The notes beneath the pieces are model-generated. The model had not been told where the DNA came from. It made no database searches and saw nothing but the letters and a program-made list of their open reading frames with translations. Shown here piece after piece: positions 5,503 to 11,859 of a stretch of DNA of 11,859 nt. Position 1 is the first letter of the stretch, and the number at the start of each line of letters is the position of its first letter. Made by a program: the position numbers and the translations under genes. Source of the DNA: JAVBOP01 sp031550405 (GTDB lineage: Bacteria > Bacteroidota > Ignavibacteria > Kapaibacteriales > UBA2268); contig JAVBOP010000216.1 of the NCBI GenBank assembly GCA_031550405.1, positions 1-11,859 on the forward strand, in the 5' to 3' direction.

Positions 5503-6792
5503 TTATAATCTTCCATCAATTTGGTATTTTAACATGTTTTTTACGTCATATATAACACCGTTATCTTTAAGCAAGTTAGAGATATCCAGATTTATAAACT
5601 CGTTGTGTGCAACGGCTAAAATAACAGCATTATATTTTTCATCAGGCAATTTATTGACTATATCTAAATTGTACTCTAATTTGACCTCTTCTGGCGATGC
5701 CCAAGTGTCATAAATTGATATAGTTACGTCATATTCTTTTAAGGTGTTAACAATGTCCAGAACCTTTGTATTACGTATATCAGAACAATTCTCTTTAAAT
5801 GTTATTCCAAGAATCAAAACTCTGGAACAGTTAATCGTAATTCCCTTTTGTATCATGCACTTAATTGTCTGCAATGCTACATATTCACCCATAGAATCAT
5901 TTAATCGCCTGCCCGCCAGAATAATTTCAGGATGATAACCATATTCAATGGCTTTATGAGCTAAGTAATAAGGATCAACACCAATGCAATGCCCGCCCAC
6001 CAATCCCGGGCGAAATGATAAAAAATTCCATTTTGTACTTGCAGCTTCTAATATATCATGTGTGCTAAGTCCCATTTTATTAAATATCTTAGCAAGTTCA
6101 TTAACAAATGCACTATTTATATCACGCTGCGAATTTTCAATAACTTTCGCAGCTTCCGCAATTTTTATACTTGGTGCAAGATGCGTTCCAGCGGTAATAA
6201 CTGAAGAATATAATTCATTAACAAATGCCGCAATTTCAGGTGTTGAACCTGAAGTGATTTTCTTTATTTTTTCTACCGTATGCTCTTTATCACCTGGATT
6301 TATGCGTTCCGGTGAATAACCTGCAAAAAAATCATGATTATATTTTAATCCAGAAATATGCTCTATTTCAGGCACACAATCTTCTTCAGTCGCTCCCGGA
6401 TAAACCGTCGATTCGTAAATCACAATGTTACCTTTCGATATTACTTGACCTACTGAACGGCTTGCTGCAAGGAGCTTGGTTAAATCTGGTGAATTGTTTC
6501 TGTCTATTGGTGTTGGTACAGTAACAATATATACATTACAATTATGAATGTTTTTTAATTTTGAAGTGCAGCAAAAGCCATCGGCAATTGCTTCCTGTAA
6601 TAAATCATCTGATATTTCACGAGTTACGTCAATTCCCTGCATCAAACTTTGAACCCGCTCTTCGTCTATGTCAAAACCTATGGTTTTATACTTTGTAGAA
6701 AATAATCTTGCCAATGGTAAGCCAACATAACCTAAACCAATTACGGCAATTTGCACATCTTTAAGTTTTATATTTAATGAATTTATATTCAT
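5503..6792 (-). CDS. tviB: UDP-N-acetylhexosamine 6-dehydrogenase, TviB/WbpO type
   Basis: Cytoplasmic NAD-dependent enzyme that oxidises the C6 hydroxyl of a UDP-N-acetylhexosamine (UDP-GlcNAc or UDP-GalNAc) to the uronic acid, a precursor of surface polysaccharide. The 429 residues have the family's usual length and all three parts: an N-terminal Rossmann fold with GLGYVG (19-24) and the ribose-binding D41; YESTVYPG (126-133) and GYSPERINPGDKEH (158-171); the central domain with K216 and N220 in AKVIENSQRD; the catalytic Cys269 in GGHCIGVDPYYL; and a C-terminal UDP-binding domain (GITFKENCSDIRNTK, 329-343). The wording of these motifs fits the Vi-polysaccharide TviB group better than UDP-glucose dehydrogenase (Ugd). 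Which hexosamine is used cannot be told from sequence. It lies 62 bp downstream of a glycosyltransferase on the same strand, probably one operon. No clear Shine-Dalgarno site precedes the start, which was chosen because MNINSLNIKLKDVQIAV leads directly into the first strand. Confidence 0.9.
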   Translation of the reverse strand: MNINSLNIKLKDVQIAVIGLGYVGLPLARLFSTKYKTIGFDIDEERVQSLMQGIDVTREISDDLLQEAIADGFCCTSKLKNIHNCNVYIVTVPTPIDRNNSPDLTKLLAASRSVGQVISKGNIVIYESTVYPGATEEDCVPEIEHISGLKYNHDFFAGYSPERINPGDKEHTVEKIKKITSGSTPEIAAFVNELYSSVITAGTHLAPSIKIAEAAKVIENSQRDINSAFVNELAKIFNKMGLSTHDILEAASTKWNFLSFRPGLVGGHCIGVDPYYLAHKAIEYGYHPEIILAGRRLNDSMGEYVALQTIKCMIQKGITINCSRVLILGITFKENCSDIRNTKVLDIVNTLKEYDVTISIYDTWASPEEVKLEYNLDIVNKLPDEKYNAVILAVAHNEFINLDISNLLKDNGVIYDVKNMLKYQIDGRL

Positions 6793-6854
6793 AAATATTT
6801 TTTGCTATTTTGTATTATATAATAAATTGTGTCTTTCACTTTTTCAAGCACTGC

Positions 6855-8192
6855 CTATAAATTGGAAGCTAATGAAAGCTCTTTCGCTAAATAACCTGTA
6901 ATATACTTTCTTTCGTACTGATTAACATATTTTTTATCTGCTTTTGGCATATTGTTTGCTTTCCATAAATCGAAAAACATATTCAAAGCATTCAGTATAG
7001 CATCAACATCTTTGGGACCACAGGTAATTGCCACATTAGATTCTTTCGCAATCTGCCGTATTCCGCCCTCAGGGGCGCAAACAATCATAGGCTTTCTTGC
7101 ACCAATATATTCATAAAGCCGGCTTGGAGTTGCAATATCGTTCGGAATCATCATCCACAGCAAATCCGATTCCATCAAATTTTTTATTACTTCATCATGC
7201 GATACGTAACCCGTAATTGTAGTACAGTCAGAAAGCTGCAACTTGTTAATCATTTTCAAATGACTCTTACGCATAACTCCTATAAATCTAACATCTATAC
7301 AATGTTTTGCATCTTTTCTTTGTTCCAAAAACTTTGCTAACGCTTTTAAGAAATATTTAGGTGTAAGATCTTCACTGAATATTCCGCTATGAGTGATTGT
7401 GAATTTATTTTCATTTGGCTTTATATGCTTATATGGAATAAAATCTTCCTCATCAAAACCATGCGGCAATATTGCTATGTCATTATGGGATAAGAACTTA
7501 TAACGCCGTAACATTTTTTCTTTCAAACTGCGGGTTATAACAAACGCTTTTTGTGCCAAACGCAAAACATCTGATTCCATCTTAATAGCTTTCGCCTTAT
7601 GAAACGGCGTTGCATAGTAATAATAAGCATTATCAACCCACAAATCGCGGTAATCAACAACAAACGGAATGTTATATTTTACAGATAATTCCTTAGCAAC
7701 CAGAAAATCAGTATAGGGTGGAGCCGTTGTATAAATTACCTTTATATCGCTATTTTCTTCTATTATTTTGCTGCCCAATTCTACTGCATGTTTTTTCCAG
7801 CCAATGCGGCTATCTGGTATCAGAATAGCTTGCGACAAGCGCCGCATAAGTATTTGCTTGAAACGGGAAGGATAATTTATAACATTGTTTTTACCATCTT
7901 TTTTGATTTTAAAAGATTTTCGCGGATCTTTTTCGGTGCGATATATTAAAATATTTTCATTTATATCGTTTAACAATGTATCATCAAAAGCATAAAAATC
8001 GGTTGCACCTGTAGTAAGTACAACCGGTTTCCAATGATAATTTGGCAAATATTTTACAAATTTAAGAGTTCTTTGCACGCCGCTTAATCCCATTGGCGGG
8101 AAATAATATGCTATAACCAGAACTTTTCTATCAAGCAGATTTTCTTGAAAAAACTGATCATTTCCATTCTCTACCAAATCCATGTCATTCAT
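6855..8192 (-). CDS. GT-B glycosyltransferase (GT4-like), surface polysaccharide
   Basis: A 445-residue soluble glycosyltransferase that probably transfers a nucleotide-activated sugar during polysaccharide or LPS assembly at the cytoplasmic face. The N-terminal half has the GT-B start VLVIAYYFPPMGLSGVQRT (24-42), then YTTAPPYTDFLVA (154-166) and VVDYRDLWVDN (178-188), typical of family-4 enzymes. The second half has ILPHGFDEEDF (241-251), the strand TITHSGIF (265-272), DVRFIGV (300-306), TITGYVSHDEVI (325-336), and the donor-site segment PSRLYEYIGARKPMIV (356-371) with the conserved Glu361. There is no membrane segment. It is the first gene of a probable two-gene unit with the dehydrogenase downstream, which suggests that the sugar acted on may be a uronic acid (inference). 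Donor and acceptor cannot be named. An in-frame ATG three codons further in is an alternative start; neither has a good ribosome site. Confidence 0.85.
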   Translation of the reverse strand: MNDMDLVENGNDQFFQENLLDRKVLVIAYYFPPMGLSGVQRTLKFVKYLPNYHWKPVVLTTGATDFYAFDDTLLNDINENILIYRTEKDPRKSFKIKKDGKNNVINYPSRFKQILMRRLSQAILIPDSRIGWKKHAVELGSKIIEENSDIKVIYTTAPPYTDFLVAKELSVKYNIPFVVDYRDLWVDNAYYYYATPFHKAKAIKMESDVLRLAQKAFVITRSLKEKMLRRYKFLSHNDIAILPHGFDEEDFIPYKHIKPNENKFTITHSGIFSEDLTPKYFLKALAKFLEQRKDAKHCIDVRFIGVMRKSHLKMINKLQLSDCTTITGYVSHDEVIKNLMESDLLWMMIPNDIATPSRLYEYIGARKPMIVCAPEGGIRQIAKESNVAITCGPKDVDAILNALNMFFDLWKANNMPKADKKYVNQYERKYITGYLAKELSLASNL

Positions 8193-8232
8193 TACTTTTG
8201 CTATCTCAATTCAGCTATTTTATCAATAAGAT

Positions 8233-8406
8233 TTAGCACAAAAATAAAGAAAAATGCCTCAAAAAAAAATTATACTGAAGTAATATCAACATAATCCCTC
8301 GCCAGCCTAATGCCAGAATTAAGATGCTGCCGAATGTGATGGGCGCGGCGGAGAGAAACACCGCAAAACAATACCAGAAATTTTTGTATATTTTATGAAT
8401 GTTTGT
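8233..8406 (-). pseudogene. Possible decayed membrane-protein fragment
   Basis: On the - strand a stop-to-stop frame of 57 codons reads, in part, FWYCFAVFLSAAPITFGSIL followed by ILALGWRGIMLILLQY, then a stop at TAA (complement of 8233-8235). It has no start codon, but the composition is that of one or two membrane helices with a polar turn (GWRG), and the DNA here (8300-8370) is more GC-rich than the flanks. This suggests the 3' remnant of a lost gene. The opposite strand also has an open frame (ARIKMLPNVMGAAERNTA...), so the strand and even the coding nature are uncertain. Confidence 0.3.
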
Positions 8407-8554
8407 TCAGAATATTGCATGTGTTTTCTTTTGAACGATTTTTTTCTATAACCATTTGCTTAAGAATATTTTCACAAAATATTGTTTTTTTCGGTTTGAA
8501 GAGATAAAATCAGAGCGATTAAGTATTTCTATTGAATTTTATTCGTACGGTTTT

Positions 8555-8616
8555 GCGTAGTTTAGTATTTGGAAGTATGCTACGGTGAAAAAATTATTTG
8601 TCTATTGTAACTACGC
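8555..8616. repeat. Imperfect inverted repeat upstream of gpsA
   Basis: GCGTAGTT at 8555-8562 is the reverse complement of AACTACGC at 8609-8616, and a nearer CTACG at 8580-8584 could pair with the same left arm. The right arm ends about 40 bp before the gpsA start. This could be an operator or two alternative leader stems, or chance in a short search. Confidence 0.25.
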
Positions 8617-8655
8617 TTGCTTTTATTAAAAAAAAATAATTATTGACCTCAATTT

Positions 8656-9654
8656 ATGGATATAAAAAAAATAGCAATAATTGGTGCAGGAGGATGGGGA
8701 ACCGCTCTTGCAACAATACTTTCGGCTGAATTTAATGTTACAATTTGGGCTATAGATAGAGAAACAGCTGACGAAATCAATCTAAACCATACCAATTCCG
8801 ATTTCCTGCCTAATGTTGATTTGCCTGATAATATTTTGGCTACGAGCGATATAAATTCGCTTGCCGATAGTGATATTATTGTTAACACAGTTCCAACGCA
8901 ATACATAAGACAGGTTTATAGCAGGGTAGATTTTCCATTTGATAATAAAATTATTGTTAATGGTTCGAAAGGTATTGAGCAGAACACTTTATTCCGTATT
9001 TCAGAAATTTTTGCTGAAGTTACGGAAATAAGTGCCGATAAATATGTGGTATTAAGCGGTCCTTCGCATGCTGAAGAAGTAGCCCGAAACATACCAACAA
9101 CCATTTTGGTAGCTTCTACGAATATGGAACTTGCCAAAGCAATTCGCGACGTTTTTTCAACAAAGCATTTCCGGCTATATTCATCGGATGATGTTACAGG
9201 CTGTGAAATAGGTGGAGCATTAAAAAATGTTATCGCTATTACTGCTGGTATGCTCGACGGAGTTAATCTGGGAGATAATACAAAGGCAGCCTTAATAACT
9301 CGCGGACTTGCAGAAATTTCAAGATTGGGCATTAAAATGGGTGCAAATCCTATGACTTTTTCTGGATTATCTGGACTTGGAGACTTAATAGTTACATGCC
9401 AAAGTCAGCACAGCAGAAACAGGAAAGTTGGAGAATTGCTTGGACAGGGACGGAAACTAAAAAGTATTATTGAGGAATATAAAACAGTTGCAGAAGGTGT
9501 GAATACGACAGTTTCTGCATTTCAAATGGCAAAAAAAATGAAAGGAGAAATGCCGATAGTAGAACAAACGCATAAAGTGCTGTTTGAAGACATATCGGTT
9601 AATGATGCAATAGATAATTTAATGTCGAGGATATATAAAAATGAAGTTTGGTAA
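8656..9654 (+). CDS. gpsA: NAD(P)+-dependent glycerol-3-phosphate dehydrogenase
   Basis: Cytoplasmic enzyme that reduces dihydroxyacetone phosphate to sn-glycerol-3-phosphate, the backbone precursor for phospholipids. The 332 residues match the usual length (about 330-340). Visible landmarks: the Rossmann motif GAGGWGTAL (10-18, glycines 10, 12 and 15), NGSKGIE (102-108) with Lys105, LSGPSHAEEVAR (133-144), the catalytic Lys190 in GGALKNVIAITAGMLDG, NTKAALITRGLAE (208-220), and the substrate/cofactor segment GLSGLGDLIVTC (237-248) with SRNRK (253-257). All catalytic residues are present. The ATG is immediately before the first strand and has no Shine-Dalgarno site; the leader is T/A-rich. The stop overlaps the next gene by 14 bp, so gpsA and the OmpA-type gene are probably one transcript, an unusual pairing of lipid metabolism with an envelope protein. 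Confidence 0.96.
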   Translation: MDIKKIAIIGAGGWGTALATILSAEFNVTIWAIDRETADEINLNHTNSDFLPNVDLPDNILATSDINSLADSDIIVNTVPTQYIRQVYSRVDFPFDNKIIVNGSKGIEQNTLFRISEIFAEVTEISADKYVVLSGPSHAEEVARNIPTTILVASTNMELAKAIRDVFSTKHFRLYSSDDVTGCEIGGALKNVIAITAGMLDGVNLGDNTKAALITRGLAEISRLGIKMGANPMTFSGLSGLGDLIVTCQSQHSRNRKVGELLGQGRKLKSIIEEYKTVAEGVNTTVSAFQMAKKMKGEMPIVEQTHKVLFEDISVNDAIDNLMSRIYKNEVW

Positions 9655-11665
9655 AAAAGTATTAATACTGTTTTTATTGATTGTATTTCATTGTGATGTT
9701 TTTGCAACTGCAACTCCAAATGTACAATGGGCAAGCGTTGTTGTAGCATCGTCAGGTGGGTTTACTTCTAAAAAGAAAAATGTTAATTGTTTTGCACCTA
9801 ATCAAGTATTGGGAGAACCTAATGTAACGGCAAGCGCTGAAGAATCGCCATGCGCATGGACGCCTAAAAATTTTAAGCATGATGATTTCATTCGAGTTGG
9901 GTTTGCCAATGAAATGTATGTAGAGCAAATAGCAGTTTTTGAGAATTTGAATCCGGGTGCTATCACTAAAATTACGTTATATGGCGAAGGTAATGAACTG
10001 CTTGTATACTCCAATCCCAACCCCGGTATTCTGCAGGGGCAAAGTCAGGTATTAAATGTTCTTTTAGACAGAACGGAATTTAAGGTAAGCGAATTGCAGG
10101 TAGATGTCAATACAGCTAATTATAACGACTTCTATCAGATTGATGCAATTGCTGTTTCTGACAGAAAAGAGCCGCGTATATCTACTGAAATTAATCTATC
10201 GGAGGACGTGAAATTGATAGGACAGCCTGAAAATTTAGGAGTAAATATTAATTCTCCTTTCTCAGAATTAGCACCTGTCATATCTCCTGACGGCAAGATC
10301 CTGTTTTTCACTCGTGAAAACCATCCTGAAAATACAGGCATACAAAGCATCTGGTTTGCAGAAGCCGATGGACAGGGTAAATTTCTGCCAGCAAAAAATA
10401 TAGGAGCGCCGTTAAATACCAAATTGCATAATTTTGCCATATCTATTCTTCCTGATGGAAATTCAATGCTTGTGGGCAATGTCTATAATCCTGATGGCTC
10501 GCAATCTGAAGGTTTTTCAATGACTTACAAAAATGGCAATACATGGTCTTTCCCCCAAAAAGTAGAAGTTGAGAATTATTATAACTATGCGCGTGGCAGC
10601 TATGCTCTTGCCAGCAGCGGCAAGGTGCTTTTGCTCTCGGTTGAAAGAAATGATGGATACGGCAGAAACGATTTGTATGTAAGCTTTTTGCAGGAAAATG
10701 GTACGTGGTCTATGCCCAAAAATCTTGGTCCCAGTATCAACACGGCAGATAGAGAAGATTCTCCGTTTTTAGCTGCGGATGGGACTACATTATATTTCTC
10801 ATCGGCAGGATGGCCGGGATATGGCGGAAATGACATTTTTATGTCCAGAAGATTAGATGATACTTGGACAAATTGGAGCAAGCCTGTGAACCTTGGTCCG
10901 CAAATCAATACAAACAAATGGGATGCCTATTTTACGATAACTGCATCAGGAGATTACGCCTATTTTGTGTCAAGCAATCAGCCTACATTTGGCGGCGAGG
11001 ATATATTTAGAGTGCAGCTGCCCGAAGCATTGCGTCCGGAAAAAGTTATTCTAATTTCAGGTAAGGTTATAAACAGCAAAACTAAAGAACCTGTTGAAGC
11101 GATTATCATGTATGAAAAATTATCAACGGGCGAAAGCTGCGGTTTGGCGCGTTCCAATCCAACAACAGGCGAATTTAAAATTGCTTTGCCGAGCAAAGAA
11201 AAATACAGTTTTCGTGCAGAAGCAATAGGTTTTATTCCTGTCAACGAGCATTTGGACTTGACGGTTGTTACAAGCTATGCAGAATATGATCAGGACTTAT
11301 TTCTGGTTCCAATAGAAAAAGGTCAAAAAGTTAGAATCAATAATATTTTCTTTAATACAGGCGAATATGTGCTTTTGCCTGAATCATATCCGGAATTGGA
11401 GCGCTTTGCCAAAACTTTAAATGCTAATAAGGCGATAAAAATCAGCTTGCTTGGACACACAGATAACGTGGGTTCAAGAGAAGATAACATGGTGCTGTCT
11501 CAAAGACGCGCTGAGGCTGTTAAACAGTTCCTTGTGCAGCAAGGCATTGAAGCATCAAGAATCAGCATACAGGGTTTTGGATATTCCAAGCCGCTTGCCA
11601 GCAATTCAACTCCCGAGGGGCGAGGCAAAAATAGACGCGTTGAATGTGAAATTTTGGAAAATTAA
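9641..11665 (+). CDS. Exported PD40 propeller / CarboxypepD_reg-like / OmpA-C protein (PorE-like order)
   Basis: A 674-residue envelope protein. Residues 1-22 are a signal peptide (KFGKK, hydrophobic core, cleavage near VFA|TA). HC at 17-18 lacks a lipobox, so it is probably not a lipoprotein. Residues about 27-173 (NQVLGEPN at 54-61, IAVFENLNPGAITKITLYG at 97-115) look like a jelly-roll, discoidin-like domain. About 190-460 is a WD40-like PD40 propeller: APVISPDGKILFFTREN (211-227), SPFLAADGTTLYFSSAGWPG (374-393) and GGEDIFRVQL. About 467-555 is a carboxypeptidase-regulatory-like beta-sandwich (ISGKVINSKTKEPVEA). About 563-674 is an OmpA peptidoglycan-binding domain with GHTDNVGS (605-612; Asp608), LSQRRAEAV (619-627) and NRRVE. 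It likely sits in the periplasm or outer membrane bound to peptidoglycan. Propeller, CRD and OmpA in this order match T9SS PorE, which has a TPR instead of the N-terminal domain. A GAGG at 9627-9630 precedes the start. The role is inferred. Confidence 0.88.
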   Translation: MKFGKKVLILFLLIVFHCDVFATATPNVQWASVVVASSGGFTSKKKNVNCFAPNQVLGEPNVTASAEESPCAWTPKNFKHDDFIRVGFANEMYVEQIAVFENLNPGAITKITLYGEGNELLVYSNPNPGILQGQSQVLNVLLDRTEFKVSELQVDVNTANYNDFYQIDAIAVSDRKEPRISTEINLSEDVKLIGQPENLGVNINSPFSELAPVISPDGKILFFTRENHPENTGIQSIWFAEADGQGKFLPAKNIGAPLNTKLHNFAISILPDGNSMLVGNVYNPDGSQSEGFSMTYKNGNTWSFPQKVEVENYYNYARGSYALASSGKVLLLSVERNDGYGRNDLYVSFLQENGTWSMPKNLGPSINTADREDSPFLAADGTTLYFSSAGWPGYGGNDIFMSRRLDDTWTNWSKPVNLGPQINTNKWDAYFTITASGDYAYFVSSNQPTFGGEDIFRVQLPEALRPEKVILISGKVINSKTKEPVEAIIMYEKLSTGESCGLARSNPTTGEFKIALPSKEKYSFRAEAIGFIPVNEHLDLTVVTSYAEYDQDLFLVPIEKGQKVRINNIFFNTGEYVLLPESYPELERFAKTLNANKAIKISLLGHTDNVGSREDNMVLSQRRAEAVKQFLVQQGIEASRISIQGFGYSKPLASNSTPEGRGKNRRVECEILEN

Positions 11666-11716
11666 ATGTTATTGCGTAATTTGGAATAGTGCTCGGTGCT
11701 ATTCATTTCAAACCAA

Positions 11717-11752
11717 AATAGGGATGTTGCATTGCTGCATCTCTATTTTTTT
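11717..11752 (+). terminator. Intrinsic terminator of the gpsA/OmpA-type unit
   Basis: AATAGGGATG (11717-11726) pairs with CATCTCTATT (11738-11747) in a 10-bp stem with one G-U pair and an 11-nt loop, followed directly by seven T residues. It lies about 50 bp after the OmpA-type stop codon. The flanking A and T bases can extend the stem. The rest of 11666-11859 shows nothing else I can support, apart from a short GAATAG/CTATTC inverted repeat at 11684-11704. Confidence 0.8.
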
Positions 11753-11859
11753 ATTATACTTAATTACTCTGTATCTGAAACAATATATAAATATTAAAAA
11801 AAATTCATAATCTATGAAGTTAAATTTCAAATTGTCTACTATATGTATTTTATTTATAA

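Larger units (their letters stand above)
8193..8655. other. Divergent intergenic region between the glycosyltransferase and gpsA
   Basis: 463 bp without an intact gene. It must carry the promoters of two divergent units, but I find no convincing -33/-7 pair of the Bacteroidota type (TTTG/TAnnTTTG): a TAnnTTTG-like TATTTTTG on the - strand (about 8238-8247) has no TTTG at a suitable distance. Bases 8281-8380 are more GC-rich than the surroundings and carry a possible gene fragment (see 8233-8406). An imperfect inverted repeat near gpsA is listed separately. Confidence 0.6.

Noticed and set aside
8916..9332. A 138-codon minus-strand frame inside gpsA
   Set aside because: It is fully antisense to a gene with all catalytic motifs of GpsA; the frame is a by-product of codon bias.
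9641..9700. Lipoprotein signal in the OmpA-type protein (Cys18)
   Set aside because: The residues before it (VFH) do not form a lipobox, and a normal signal-peptidase I site follows at VFA|TA.
11451..11810. A 119-codon + strand frame beginning inside the OmpA domain
   Set aside because: It overlaps the OmpA-C coding sequence in another frame, has no ribosome site and runs through the terminator; its product is not protein-like.

Overview
The window is AT-rich DNA that looks like a member of the Bacteroidota/Chlorobiota (FCB) group. The main evidence is a set of secreted proteins ending in type IX secretion system (T9SS) type A C-terminal sorting domains (CTDs), with YPNP/FPNP entry motifs and a terminal 'GxY...R/K...' strand. 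Shine-Dalgarno sites are weak or A-rich, and there is an OmpA protein of the PD40/CarboxypepD_reg/OmpA type. The species cannot be named from the sequence. I see no rRNA, tRNA, CRISPR array, transposase or phage gene.

Left part (1-5502, genes on the + strand): a run of secreted proteins. A Cys-rich secreted protein (89-976) is tightly coupled to a small Asp-box protein with a CTD (988-1602). Two larger T9SS-type cargo proteins follow (1707-3389 and 3462-5000). Next comes about 500 bp of gene debris: an orphan CTD tail, a gene start cut short after 42 codons, and a frameshifted InlB B-repeat-like domain. A 28-bp palindrome occurs three times, each time 17-19 nt after the stop codon of a CTD-coding frame. 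A 174-bp block (palindrome + leader + signal-peptide codons) is duplicated at 1620 and 5086. The region therefore looks like a recombining array of surface-protein genes.

Middle part (5503-8192, - strand): a probable two-gene surface-polysaccharide unit. A GT-B glycosyltransferase is followed, 62 bp downstream, by a TviB/WbpO-type UDP-N-acetylhexosamine 6-dehydrogenase. A 463-bp divergent intergenic region follows (8193-8655). It holds one possible decayed membrane-protein fragment and probably the two divergent promoters, which I could not place.

Right part (8656-11665, + strand): gpsA (glycerol-3-phosphate dehydrogenase) overlaps by 14 bp a 674-residue exported protein with an unusual N-terminal domain, a PD40 propeller, a carboxypeptidase-regulatory-like domain and an OmpA peptidoglycan-binding domain. 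That order resembles the T9SS component PorE without its TPR part. A good intrinsic terminator closes this unit at about 11717-11752.

Possible functional thread (inference): exported cargo, cell-surface sugar synthesis and a peptidoglycan-anchored envelope protein lie together, as would suit a T9SS organism that attaches cargo to surface glycans. No T9SS core translocon gene is present, so this link is not proven.
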